A stretch of 64,000 nt of DNA from NCBI GenBank assembly GCA_026414545.1, contig JAOAIU010000028.1, positions 26,167 through 90,166 on the forward strand, in the 5' to 3' direction. The DNA comes from Candidatus Saccharicenans sp. (GTDB lineage: Bacteria; Acidobacteriota; Aminicenantia; Aminicenantales; Saccharicenantaceae). Positions 34,175 through 42,778 of the stretch are shown here, piece by piece; the stretch's first letter is position 1; the number at the start of each line of letters is the position of its first letter. Position numbers and translations under genes: made by a program. A model generated the notes under the pieces. The model was given only the letters and a program-made list of their open reading frames with translations. It ran no database searches and was not told the origin of the DNA.

Positions 34175-36442
34175 ATGGGCCGAGGAAAGAATAAAAGGAT
34201 TGACGGGCTCAAGATGAGAAGAGTTAGAGCGCTTAAGTATTTTCTGGCCACTTTTCTGGCCCTGTTTTTTATTGCCGGCCAGCCGCCCGAGTTCGGTCGG
34301 GAAAGCAATTTTTTCCAGGGTTTTATGATACCCCGACCGGTGGTCAGGATCGGTTTGATGGTCGGGTTGAAACAGGCAGCTATCAGTTCCTCTTCCGGAA
34401 TGAAAATCTATGAAATCGGGCGGGAATACAGGCAGCTGGCCGAAGATGTCGAGGAAGTAGTCATCAAGGTCGAGAAAGAAAAGCTAACCGAAAAGTTCGT
34501 CTTGTTGATAACCCAGACCAGTGACTACCAGGAAGCCGAGCTCCTGGCGGCTGAACTCAGCCAGAAGTTGCCAGGACAGGTCATTGTGGAAGAAAGGGTG
34601 GAGGCTGGAACCAAACTCTATCAGCTGAAATACGGGGAATTCCTGACCCGCGGGCAGGCCCTGGAATCCATCAGGCTGCTGGATAGCCTCGGCTACCGGG
34701 ATGTCTGGATCATCAGAGAAATCGTCAGCCTGCCCGAGCCGGGCAACATCTGGCTACAGGTGGACCATAAGCTTCAGTCCTTCAATAAAGAAGCCGACCT
34801 TTATTTCATCCCGGCCTTTCCCGAGAGCTTCCTCAAGCTCAACGACCGTAGCTACCGCGGCATTTTCCAGCTCAAGAATACCGGACGCGGGCTGGCTCTG
34901 ATCAACATCTTAAACCTGGAAGATTATCTTAAGGGGGTCGTACCGCTGGAAATGTCGCCCGGGACTTTTAACGCCCTGGAGGCCTTGAAGGCCCAGGCCG
35001 TAGCCTCCAGGACTTATGCCCTTAAGAATCTGGGAAAGAACAATAGCCTGGGGTTTGACCTGACCGATACCCAGAGCTCCCAGGTCTATGGAGGCCTGTC
35101 GGCCGAGCACCCTCTGAGCAACCGGGCAGTGGAGGAAACGGCCGGGGAAGTTATTACCTATAAGAATGAACTGATCAATGCCCTTTATACCAGCACCTGT
35201 GGCGGTATGACCGAGGATGCCGAAAACATCTTTTCCGGCCGCCCGGTTTCTTATCTGAAGAGTGTCAGCTGCACCCACGAAAAACAGCCCGAATGGCGCC
35301 TGGAGACTTCCCGGGCTTATCCAGGGATCAGAATAAAAGGTCGTGACGTGCTGGCCGAGGTCTTTCCTCTGCTGGCTGCGGGAATAGTTTCGCCCAATTC
35401 TCCAGCCGATTATTTTGACCAGCCCTCGACCGGGGAAGAAGTGGCCGGGTGTCTCCAGCGGGTTGACCAGTTCAGAAAAATCAACGACCCTGCAATGAAC
35501 CCCGGTCTGGAAAAATTGCCCCAGGTTAACTTTGTGGAACTGGCTCACATCCTGGTAGATTTTTTTGGCTGGCAGGACAAGACAGATTTGCTGCTTCTGC
35601 CGGCCGAAATTGAATTTCTGCTCAAGGATCAGCAGCGCCATAAAGACCTTAAGGAAGCTGACCGCAAGGTTCTGGCTTACCTGCTGCAATCCGGGATATA
35701 TCCCAGCTATCTCCGCGAGGATAACCTGTTTCGCCCGGTGACCAGGGCCGAGCTGGCCTTCATCCTGAAAAAGTCGCTGAGCTGGCTGGAAGACCTTTAC
35801 CACCAGGGTACCTTCCTGGGAAAAAAGGGCGAGCAACTGGAAGTGATGGAAGGTAACAACCGCCGGGTGCTGTCCTGGCCGGCTGATGGCTATCTTTTGC
35901 GCAGCCTGGAGGAGGGCACTTTCCCGGCCAGGTCGCTGCTACTTCTGGGCGGCGAAAAAATCAGGTGGATAGAAGCTGACGGCCAGGTTCGGTTGCTGGA
36001 AGTCCTTTATCCGCCTAACACCAATGTCCTGGACCGAAATTCCCGCTACAACCGCTGGAACGTCAGGGTGGCCCGCGAAGAGCTGGAAAAAATCATCCTG
36101 AAATCCTATCCCCAGGTCGGGTCGCTTTCTGACCTCAAGGTTCTGCAGAGGGGCAAATCAAACCGGGTGATTGAGCTGCAGATTGTCGGCGAAAAGGGCA
36201 CGGTGGTGGTGCAGGGCCTCAGGGTGCGCTGGGCTTTGAACCTGAAGGATACCCTCTTTTCAATCGACCGCGAATACGACCCTTCCGGCCGGCTGTCGCA
36301 CTTTGTGTTCAGCGGTCGAGGCTGGGGACATGGTGTTGGCTTATGCCAGGTTGGCGCTTATGGCATGGCCCTGGCCGGCGCCAGTTACAAAGACATCCTC
36401 AGCCATTACTATAAGAACGTAAAGATCGAAAAAGTCCACTGA
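34175..36442 (+). CDS. SPOR-SpoIID/LytB-domain cell-wall protein
   Basis: 755 aa; ATG 34214 is an alternative start that leaves a cleaner signal peptide (RRVRALKYFLATFLALFFIAG), and neither has a strong ribosome-binding site. Order: signal/TM, SPOR-type repeat (about 105-185; FVLLITQTSDYQEAELLAAELSQK), SpoIID domain start (LEDYLKGVVPLEMSPGTFNALEALKAQAV with its catalytic-type Glu; YTSTCGGMTEDAENIFSG), a long insertion (about 400-700), and the SpoIID C-terminal motif GRGWGHGVGLCQVGAYGMA at the end. SpoIID cleaves denuded peptidoglycan glycan strands, the same substrate SPOR binds. This is not evidence of sporulation; such proteins act in division or wall remodelling in non-sporeformers. Confidence 0.87.
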   Translation: MGRGKNKRIDGLKMRRVRALKYFLATFLALFFIAGQPPEFGRESNFFQGFMIPRPVVRIGLMVGLKQAAISSSSGMKIYEIGREYRQLAEDVEEVVIKVEKEKLTEKFVLLITQTSDYQEAELLAAELSQKLPGQVIVEERVEAGTKLYQLKYGEFLTRGQALESIRLLDSLGYRDVWIIREIVSLPEPGNIWLQVDHKLQSFNKEADLYFIPAFPESFLKLNDRSYRGIFQLKNTGRGLALINILNLEDYLKGVVPLEMSPGTFNALEALKAQAVASRTYALKNLGKNNSLGFDLTDTQSSQVYGGLSAEHPLSNRAVEETAGEVITYKNELINALYTSTCGGMTEDAENIFSGRPVSYLKSVSCTHEKQPEWRLETSRAYPGIRIKGRDVLAEVFPLLAAGIVSPNSPADYFDQPSTGEEVAGCLQRVDQFRKINDPAMNPGLEKLPQVNFVELAHILVDFFGWQDKTDLLLLPAEIEFLLKDQQRHKDLKEADRKVLAYLLQSGIYPSYLREDNLFRPVTRAELAFILKKSLSWLEDLYHQGTFLGKKGEQLEVMEGNNRRVLSWPADGYLLRSLEEGTFPARSLLLLGGEKIRWIEADGQVRLLEVLYPPNTNVLDRNSRYNRWNVRVAREELEKIILKSYPQVGSLSDLKVLQRGKSNRVIELQIVGEKGTVVVQGLRVRWALNLKDTLFSIDREYDPSGRLSHFVFSGRGWGHGVGLCQVGAYGMALAGASYKDILSHYYKNVKIEKVH

Positions 36443-36468
36443 AAGATTTCTCCCCACCGGGTCCCGAG

Positions 36469-36497
36469 TTGACAATATCCTCGCACCGTTGTAGATA
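36469..36497 (+). promoter_or_regulatory. Promoter of uppP
   Basis: TTGACA (36469-36474), 17-base spacer, TAGATA (36492-36497); the gene starts at 36542. It lies just after the SpoIID stop codon. Confidence 0.6.
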
Positions 36498-36541
36498 AGT
36501 TGTTCGCATCTCGTTAAGTCTGACCGATAAGAGGCGAAGAC

Positions 36542-37321
36542 ATGAACTATTTTCAAGCGCTGGTGCTCGGTTTCCTGCAGGGTCTGGGGGAATTCCTGCC
36601 GATTTCCAGTTCGGCTCACCTGGTTGTCGGCCCCTATTTTTTCAACTGGAACTACCAGGGGCTGGAGTATGACGTGATGCTCCACCTGGGCACTCTGCTG
36701 GCCATAGTGGCTTATTTCTGGAAGGACTGGATAAAGATAATAGGCGACGGCTTTACCAGGACGAAAGAAAAGGAAGGACGTTTTCTATGGTATGTGCTTC
36801 TGGCCACGGCTCCCGGGGCCCTGGCCGGTTACCTCCTGGAAGAAAAAGCCGAAACCGTCTTCCGTGAACCGCAGGTGGTAGCCGCCAGCCTGATTTTCTT
36901 CTCCATATTTATTTTCCTGGCCGACCGGCTAGCCAGAAACCGAAAGGGATTGGAGGAACTGAACCTGATTGAGGTTCTGCTTATTGGACTGGCCCAGGCC
37001 CTGGCCATAGTGCCGGGCGCTTCGCGCTCTGGAATGACCATTATGATGGCCCTGTTCCTGGGATACCGACGCCAGGCTGCGGCCAGGTTTTCTTTCCTGC
37101 TGGCTACCCCTCTGATCGTGGGCGCGGCCCTGCTGGAAGTGCCGAAGATAACTCTGTCTTCAATCAACGGTCCTTTTCTGGCCGGTTTCCTGTCTTCAGC
37201 CCTGTTCGGTTTTCTGTCGATCGGGTTCCTGCTGTCTTTTCTCAAGACTAGAAACCTGGTGCCGTTTGTTGTCTATCGCCTGGGGCTGGCCCTGTTGATC
37301 CTGCTTAAGTATTTTCTGTAA
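36542..37321 (+). CDS. uppP: Undecaprenyl-diphosphatase
   Basis: 259 aa, typical size of BacA/UppP. Multi-pass membrane protein with the two signature loops GLGEFLPISSSAHL (residues 15-28) and VPGASRSGMTIMMALFLG (about 159-176), which supply the catalytic Glu, Ser/His and Arg. It dephosphorylates undecaprenyl pyrophosphate to recycle the wall-precursor lipid carrier and confers bacitracin tolerance. Its position after a peptidoglycan-acting protein fits a wall theme, but each gene has its own promoter. Confidence 0.96.
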   Translation: MNYFQALVLGFLQGLGEFLPISSSAHLVVGPYFFNWNYQGLEYDVMLHLGTLLAIVAYFWKDWIKIIGDGFTRTKEKEGRFLWYVLLATAPGALAGYLLEEKAETVFREPQVVAASLIFFSIFIFLADRLARNRKGLEELNLIEVLLIGLAQALAIVPGASRSGMTIMMALFLGYRRQAAARFSFLLATPLIVGAALLEVPKITLSSINGPFLAGFLSSALFGFLSIGFLLSFLKTRNLVPFVVYRLGLALLILLKYFL

Positions 37322-37322
37322 A

Positions 37323-37351
37323 TTGACTTGAAGCGGTATCTCCCCTAAAAT
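37323..37351 (+). promoter_or_regulatory. Promoter of speE
   Basis: TTGACT (37323-37328), 17-base spacer, TAAAAT (37346-37351). It starts one base after the uppP stop codon; the speE GTG is at 37387. Confidence 0.6.
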
Positions 37352-37386
37352 ACTGCTTACGTTCATCAACTTTCCTGGAGGACAAA

Positions 37387-38241
37387 GTGAAAAATTCGGC
37401 TCTGTCACCTGACCGCAAAGAGGCCCGCGAGTACCAGACGGCTTCATCCGGACTATTCTTCAAGGCCAGAAAAGTTCTTTTTGAAAAGAAATCAGCTTTT
37501 CAGAAGATAGAAATTATTGAGAATGATTTTTATGGCCGGGTGCTGTTCCTGGACGGGCTGGTCCAGACCACTCTAAGGGATGAATTTTTCTACCACGAGA
37601 TGCTGGTTCACCCGGCCCTGGCCTGCCTGCCGCGCCCGGAGAAAGTCCTGGTCATCGGCGGGGGAGACGGCGGAGCTCTAAGGGAAGTGCTCAAGCATCC
37701 TGTTAAGAAAGCCTGGCTGGTGGAAATAGACCAGGAAGTCATCAAAGCTTGCGAGAAGTACTTTCCCTGGCTGGACGCCGCCCTGTCTGATCCCCGGGCC
37801 GAGCTGGCCATTGCCGATGGCTTTGATTTCATCCAGAAGACCAGCGAGCTTTTCGAGGCTATCATCGTCGACTCTTCTGACCCGGTCGGACCTTCGGCCA
37901 TCCTGCACGCCCGCGATTTTTACTTGAAGCTGAAAAAGGTGCTCAAGCCCGGCGGTGTTATCGTGGCTCAGGCTGGCTCCCAGCTTATTCACCTGGAGGA
38001 GCACGGGCAGAAAGCCCGCTTCCTGAAAAAAATGTTCAGGTATTCCAGTTTCTATTCGGCGCCGGTGCCGACCTACCCGGTCGGAACCTGGTGCTATACC
38101 TTCCTTTCGGACAAGGTTGACCCGCTGAAGGTTAAGAAATTGAGAGTTCCGGCCGGCCTGAAATATTTCAACCAGGAAATCTTCCGGGCCAGTTTTGCCC
38201 AGCCGGCCTTTTTCCAGCAGGCTCTTAAAAACTCAAGATAG
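37387..38241 (+). CDS. speE: Polyamine aminopropyltransferase (spermidine synthase)
   Basis: 284 aa with a GTG start preceded by GGAGG. N-terminal beta domain (DFYGRVLFLDGLVQTTLRDEFFYHEML) and a Rossmann methyltransferase-like core with the decarboxylated-SAM loop VLVIGGGDGGALREVLKH, the acidic VEIDQEVIKAC, the catalytic Asp in IIVDSSDPVGPS and the substrate-site segment PTYPVGTWCYTF. It transfers aminopropyl from decarboxylated SAM to putrescine. No speD or ornithine/arginine decarboxylase is adjacent, so the donor and acceptor must be supplied elsewhere. Confidence 0.93.
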   Translation: MKNSALSPDRKEAREYQTASSGLFFKARKVLFEKKSAFQKIEIIENDFYGRVLFLDGLVQTTLRDEFFYHEMLVHPALACLPRPEKVLVIGGGDGGALREVLKHPVKKAWLVEIDQEVIKACEKYFPWLDAALSDPRAELAIADGFDFIQKTSELFEAIIVDSSDPVGPSAILHARDFYLKLKKVLKPGGVIVAQAGSQLIHLEEHGQKARFLKKMFRYSSFYSAPVPTYPVGTWCYTFLSDKVDPLKVKKLRVPAGLKYFNQEIFRASFAQPAFFQQALKNSR

Positions 38242-38344
38242 GAACCCGGGCATTAACTTAAAAATTCGGATACCGGTGAAACCGGTTATGATCATAATAA
38301 AATCGCTTAGGCCCGCCTGAAACTTCTTCCTGTCAGCGCCTAGC

Positions 38345-39391
38345 TTATTTTTTCGGGACCTGGTCCAGGATTTTTTTAAGCAGTTTCTTGTCTCTGGGAA
38401 ACTGATTAACAGAAGGCAGCCTCTGCAACAACAGAGCCCAGTTGGCGTCCAGGGCAAAGACCTTCCTGAACAGCGGCAGGCTTTCCTCAACCCTGCCGGT
38501 CGAGGCCATGGTGACCGCCGGCCAGAAGATCATCTCGGGGTTGCCGCTGTAAAGCTCCATGGCCCGGCTATATTCTTTCATGGCTTCTTCCACCTTGTTT
38601 TCGGTCAGCAGCTCATCGCCCCGGTTCATGTGGTTGTAGGCCTTGGCCACCAGCACCAGTCTTCTCATTTCCCGGATCGGGTCGGGGTGGTCTTCAATCC
38701 TCAGGTCATAAACCCGGTCTTTCCACCAGACACCGGAGCTTTTCCCGCTGACCACCAGGATGGCCGCCGATTGCCGGCCCCTTATATCCCCGCCCTCTTT
38801 TTCTGCGGCTTCCAGGGCAGCCAGCAGTCTATCCACCAGTTCTCCTTTGGTCGTTTGATAGGCCCTGGCCATAGCTTCCCAGACGGTGTTCTTGAGCATC
38901 ATGTTGGCCTGGCAGGAAAAGCCATCCCCTTTGAAATGTCCGGCCTCGGCGATGCAGTTCTTGCCGGTATGGACAGCCACCCGCCCGGTGGCGTCAACCA
39001 TGGCCACCTGGCGGACTTCAGGCGTGCGGTCGGACTTGAGCAATCCGCTAAGGGCTTCTTCGGCACTCTTCCCGGCCCTCATCATCTCCAGTCCCAGGGC
39101 TCCATAAGACGGGTCGACGAAAGACTGGGTGGCTACCGCCCCCACGCCAGCAGCTGCCCAGCTGACGATGCTGCCCACCGAAAACCAGTGCGACTGCACG
39201 GCCACGCCCAGCTGCCCGGTTTCTCTATCAAAGGCCACGATGGAGTAGGTGGTTACCGGCCGCAGGGTATTAAGGCCGGGTTGGTGCTCTTCGGGAAGGG
39301 AAAAAGCGGAAAGCCTCATCACCAGGAGCAAGGCCGTAATTAAAGAAGCCATAATTTGTCGATTGACTTTAAGCTGTTGGATTCTGTTCAT
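38345..39391 (-). CDS. DUF1028 Ntn-hydrolase-fold protein with C-terminal TPR region
   Basis: 348 aa, GGGAGG upstream. A signal-peptide-like N-terminus (IMASLITALLLVMRLSAFSL), then the DUF1028 core (TTYSIVAFDRETGQLGVAVQSHWFSVGSIV; GVGAVATQSFVDPSYGALGL; RQVAMVDATGRVAVHTG) to about residue 240. A helical C-terminus (about 240-348) has two TPR-like units (AYNHMNRGDELLTENKVEEA; MEYSRAMELYSGNPEM-type). DUF1028 proteins share the Ntn fold, with the Thr of the TYS motif as possible nucleophile. They often occur with amino-acid or peptide catabolism, but their reaction is not established. It converges on speE. Confidence 0.82.
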   Translation of the reverse strand: MNRIQQLKVNRQIMASLITALLLVMRLSAFSLPEEHQPGLNTLRPVTTYSIVAFDRETGQLGVAVQSHWFSVGSIVSWAAAGVGAVATQSFVDPSYGALGLEMMRAGKSAEEALSGLLKSDRTPEVRQVAMVDATGRVAVHTGKNCIAEAGHFKGDGFSCQANMMLKNTVWEAMARAYQTTKGELVDRLLAALEAAEKEGGDIRGRQSAAILVVSGKSSGVWWKDRVYDLRIEDHPDPIREMRRLVLVAKAYNHMNRGDELLTENKVEEAMKEYSRAMELYSGNPEMIFWPAVTMASTGRVEESLPLFRKVFALDANWALLLQRLPSVNQFPRDKKLLKKILDQVPKK

Positions 39392-39601
39392 GCTTTCCTC
39401 CCGATCTTCATATTTTCATTAACATTTTTTATAATTCTCCGGATTTTTCAAACGGAAATTTTATTCAGAAAAACAGTGAAGTCAGGCAGGTTAAACTTAA
39501 AAGCCCGGGGGTTGCCTGGATGTTTAAAAAAGTTTTGCTTCCGGGAACAGAAGTTTTTATCAGCCCAGGGCTCTGGGCATGAGTGATAAGATAAGAAAAA
39601 A

Positions 39602-39629
39602 GGGGGAAATGCCGTCAGGCATTTCCCCC
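39602..39629 (-). terminator. Rho-independent terminator of the small secreted-protein gene
   Basis: A perfect 12-bp stem (39602-39613 with 39618-39629) around gtca. Read on the minus strand it is followed by TTTTTTCTTATC. It lies 20 bases past the stop of the gene at 39650-40024. Confidence 0.92.
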
Positions 39630-39649
39630 ATGGTCTGTGCTTTTAGGTC

Positions 39650-40024
39650 TCAGCCAGTCTTTCTGACGGCTTTCCAGGTAGCCGTGCCGAAGTTGCCCAT
39701 CTCCACTTCACCGGTGATGGTATTGGCGTCCTGGATCTTGCCCTTGTAGGTCATGGTAAAAGACCCCTGGGGCCCTTCCCGGGTGATTGACCATTCGATG
39801 GCCTCGCCCTTGACCGTTCCTTCGCCCGTGATTTCACCGCCGCGCATGCTCTGCATAGTCACGGTCAGCTTTTCACCTTCCTGGACGAACTTGATATCGC
39901 TGGTTCTCTCACCGCGGGGAGTGGTGATGGTGAAGCTCCAGTCTCCGGTAACGTTGACCTGGGCAGCCACGGCCAGCAGGCCGCTCACCGCCACAATCAG
40001 GAAAAGAAGGCAAGCTTTTTTCAT
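39650..40024 (-). CDS. Small secreted beta-rich protein of unknown function
   Basis: 124 aa from ATG 40024, placed 8 bases after AGGAGG; the longer frame would overlap the upstream dehydrogenase gene. Signal peptide KKACLLFLIVAVSGLLAVAA, then a compact all-beta domain (VNVTGDWSFTITTPRG; KLTVTMQSMRGGEITGEGTV; GSFTMTYKGKIQDANTITGEV; GTATWKAVRK) of the kind found in many anaerobic diderms, with a WxF...TxTWxA pattern recalling lipocalin-like/avidin-like barrels. No enzymatic residues are apparent. Strong ribosome-binding site and strong terminator suggest substantial expression. Confidence 0.7.
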   Translation of the reverse strand: MKKACLLFLIVAVSGLLAVAAQVNVTGDWSFTITTPRGERTSDIKFVQEGEKLTVTMQSMRGGEITGEGTVKGEAIEWSITREGPQGSFTMTYKGKIQDANTITGEVEMGNFGTATWKAVRKTG

Positions 40025-40089
40025 TTTAGTCCTCCTAATATTTTTGACGCTTCTCTGCCGCTTTTCTTCCATATATTTAATTGCCTGTT

Positions 40090-41070
40090 TCATGGATATT
40101 TCAATCTGCCCTGACGCTGCTTTTCGCCCAGCACCCGGAGCATGTCAGCGGTCATGGCGGCCAGGTCGTAGGCCGGCTGCCAGCCCCACTCTTCCCGGGC
40201 GGCGCTATCGTCTATGGATTCCGGCCAGCTGTCGGCGATGGCCTGCCGGAAATCCGGCTGGTATTCTACCTGGAAATCGGGCAGGTGCTTTTTGATTTCC
40301 GCAGCCAGCTCGGCAGCCGAGAAAGACATGGCGGTGACATTGAAGTTGGAATGATGCTTCAGGCGGGAAAAGTCGGCAGCCATCAGTTCGATTATGGACT
40401 TCAGGCAGTCGGGCATGTACATCATGGGTAGCCTGGTATCCGGCCTGAGGAAGCAGGTGTAGCGCCGGTTGATTATGGCCTCATAAAAAATGGCCACGGC
40501 ATAGTCGGTGGTCCCGCCGCCGGGCAGGGTCTCGTTGCTGATGATGCCCGGAAACCGGCAACCCCTGACGTCCAGGTTGTATTTTCTGACATAATAATCG
40601 CACAGGTGTTCCCCGGCCACCTTGGTCACCCCGTAGATGGTGGTGGGACTGAGGACGGTATCCTGGGGAGTGTTAACCCGGGGTGTGGCCGGGCCGAAAA
40701 CGGCTATGGAGCTGGGACAGAAAATCTGTCTGACCCCCAGCTCTCTGGAAGCTTCCAGTATATTATACAGGCCGTTGATATTGACCTCCCAGGCTTTCTG
40801 GGGAAATTTTTCCCCGGTGGCCGAGAGGATGGCCGCCAGGTGGTAGATGACTTTAATCCGGTACCTGTGGACCAGCTGGCTGATTTCCTGTCGGCTGGTT
40901 ACATCCAGCTTTTCGAAGGGCCCTGAATTTTCCAGGACTGGGGACGGTCGGGCCACGTCTGAGGCAATTACCCTTTCTTCTCCGTAAATTTTTCTCAGGG
41001 CAGGAACCAGTTCAGAACCAATCTGGCCAGAAGCGCCGGTGACCAGGATGGTCTCGGTCTCAGGGGTCAT
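40090..41070 (-). CDS. L-threonine 3-dehydrogenase, NAD-epimerase (short-chain) type
   Basis: 326 aa. Extended SDR: TGASGQIGSELVPAL nucleotide loop, catalytic Ser in CPSSIAVFGP, catalytic YGVTK, and the region RFPGIISNETLPGGGTTDYAVAIFYEA that is characteristic of the SDR-type threonine dehydrogenases rather than UDP-glucose epimerases. It oxidises L-threonine to 2-amino-3-ketobutyrate with NAD. The usual partner Kbl (2-amino-3-ketobutyrate CoA ligase) is not in this window. RBS GAGGAG. Fits the amino-acid-degrading theme with histidine ammonia-lyase next door. Confidence 0.86.
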   Translation of the reverse strand: MTPETETILVTGASGQIGSELVPALRKIYGEERVIASDVARPSPVLENSGPFEKLDVTSRQEISQLVHRYRIKVIYHLAAILSATGEKFPQKAWEVNINGLYNILEASRELGVRQIFCPSSIAVFGPATPRVNTPQDTVLSPTTIYGVTKVAGEHLCDYYVRKYNLDVRGCRFPGIISNETLPGGGTTDYAVAIFYEAIINRRYTCFLRPDTRLPMMYMPDCLKSIIELMAADFSRLKHHSNFNVTAMSFSAAELAAEIKKHLPDFQVEYQPDFRQAIADSWPESIDDSAAREEWGWQPAYDLAAMTADMLRVLGEKQRQGRLKYP

Positions 41071-41231
41071 TTTAGCTCCTCGTATCCTGTTGGATTTAAG
41101 AATAAAATCTTATATCCTGAGCCGGGTCGGATGTCAATAAAGCCATGAAAATTATTTCCGGTCTTGCCTTTATCGGCAACTTCTTATAAATTTTATACCT
41201 GTCCATACTTAACCGAAAACAGGAGGACTTG

Positions 41232-42752
41232 ATGAGCATCGTAGTGGATGGTCACTTGACCATCGACCAGGTGGTCAAAGTTGCCAGAGAAAACCAGCCG
41301 GTGGAAATTCATCCGGAAGCCAAGGCCCGCATCAAGAAATGCCGGGCCCTGCTGGAAGACAAGATAAAGAAAAATGAAATAATGTACGGTGTCAATACCG
41401 GAATCGGCGAGCTGGCCAATGTGGTCCTGAGCCAGGAACAGGTGGAGAAATTCCAGAAGTATATCATCTACAGCCACGCTGCCGGTTACGGCCAGCCTTT
41501 GCCGATAGAGGTGGTCAGGGCGGCCATGCTGTCCAGGATAAGCTGCCACTGCCACGGCCACTCTGGCCTCCGCCTGGAAGTGGTCGAGCTTCTGGCCGAG
41601 CTGCTTAACCGGGGAGTGACCCCGGTTGTCTGCGAGAAGGGCTCAGTCGGGGCCTGTGGCGACCTGTCGCCCATGTCCCAGATCGCCCTGGTGCTGATGG
41701 GTGAGGGCGAGGCCTATTACCGCGGGGAGAGACTTCCGGCCAGGGAAGCCCTGGAAAGAGCCGGGCTCAAGCCCCTGGTTTTCCAGGCCCGGGATGGGCT
41801 GGCCACTATCAACGGCTCCAACGTCATCACCGGCCTGGGAGCTCTGGAAGTGCACGATGCCCTGCGCTGGATAAAGAACTCGGAAATAGTGGCGGCCATG
41901 ACCCTGGAGGTCCTCAACGCCAACATGAAAGCCTATGATGAGCGGGTGCACAAGGTCCGCGGTTATCCCGGAGCCCTGGCTTCCGCCGAGAACATCAGAA
42001 GGATTACCGAGGGCAGTGAACTCCTCAAGCAGCCGGGGAAAAAAGTCCAGGATGCCTACAGCCTGAGAAGTACTCCCCAGGTGGTGGGAGCGGCCAGAGA
42101 TGCCTGGCAGTGGGCGAAATACATGATCGAAGTGGAACTCAACGGGGCGGCAGATAATCCCATCTTTTTCCCCGATGAAGACCTGGTTCTGACCGGGGCC
42201 AACTTTCAGGGAGTGCCCCAGGCCTTTGCCCTGGAACTCCTGGGAACGGCCATCACCACCGTCTGCGTTCTGTCCGAGCGCCGGGTCAACCGGTTAATGA
42301 ACCCGCACCTCAGCGTCGGGCTTCCGGCCTTCCTGACCAGGGGTGCTGGAATGTTCTCAGGTCTGATGCTGAGCCAGTACACAGCCGGAGCTCTGGTTTG
42401 CGAGAACCGGGTGCTGTCCCACCCGGCGGCCACCGGTTCCATCCCGGCAGCGGCCGACCAGGAAGATTTCGTCAGCATGGGCATGACCACGGCCCTCAAG
42501 ACCCGACAGATACTGGACAATGCTCAGGCCGTGCTGGCCATTGAATTTATCGCCGCGGCCCAGGCCCTGGATTTCCGCAAACCGCTCAGGCCCAGCCCGG
42601 CAGTTCGGGCCGCCTACGAGGTCATCAGGAAGTACGTCGATTTCATGGACGAAGACCGGCCGCTTTATTCTGACATCAACCGGCTGAAGGAGGTCGTCCA
42701 GAGCGGCGAAATCCTGGAGGCGGTGGAAAAGGTCACCGGTCCGCTGAAATAA
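41232..42752 (+). CDS. Histidine ammonia-lyase-family (MIO) enzyme with Ala-Cys-Gly triad
   Basis: 506 aa from ATG 41232 (AGGAGG at 41221-41226). Full aromatic amino-acid lyase length and motifs: YGVNTGIGELANV near residue 53, GSVGACGDLSPMSQ near 137, NGSNVITGLGAL, YSLRSTPQVVGA, NGAADNPIFF and EDFVSMGMTTALKT. The prosthetic group MIO normally forms from Ala-Ser-Gly (A142-S143-G144 in P. putida HAL); here the triad is A141-C142-G143 at the same place. A Cys replacement can still cyclise in engineered HAL, so activity is plausible. Likely product urocanate plus ammonia, but the other hut genes are absent and another aromatic or amino-acid substrate cannot be excluded. Confidence 0.85.
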   Translation: MSIVVDGHLTIDQVVKVARENQPVEIHPEAKARIKKCRALLEDKIKKNEIMYGVNTGIGELANVVLSQEQVEKFQKYIIYSHAAGYGQPLPIEVVRAAMLSRISCHCHGHSGLRLEVVELLAELLNRGVTPVVCEKGSVGACGDLSPMSQIALVLMGEGEAYYRGERLPAREALERAGLKPLVFQARDGLATINGSNVITGLGALEVHDALRWIKNSEIVAAMTLEVLNANMKAYDERVHKVRGYPGALASAENIRRITEGSELLKQPGKKVQDAYSLRSTPQVVGAARDAWQWAKYMIEVELNGAADNPIFFPDEDLVLTGANFQGVPQAFALELLGTAITTVCVLSERRVNRLMNPHLSVGLPAFLTRGAGMFSGLMLSQYTAGALVCENRVLSHPAATGSIPAAADQEDFVSMGMTTALKTRQILDNAQAVLAIEFIAAAQALDFRKPLRPSPAVRAAYEVIRKYVDFMDEDRPLYSDINRLKEVVQSGEILEAVEKVTGPLK

Positions 42753-42778
42753 TTAATTTGATTGGATAGAAAAATAAA

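Noticed and set aside
34175..36442. SpoIID protein as evidence of sporulation
   Set aside because: SpoIID/LytB domains are common in non-sporeforming bacteria, and the envelope genes indicate a diderm.
38242..38344. Terminator between speE and the DUF1028 gene
   Set aside because: Only a 5-base stem (ACCGG/CCGGT near 38275) without a T-tract; not strong enough to list.
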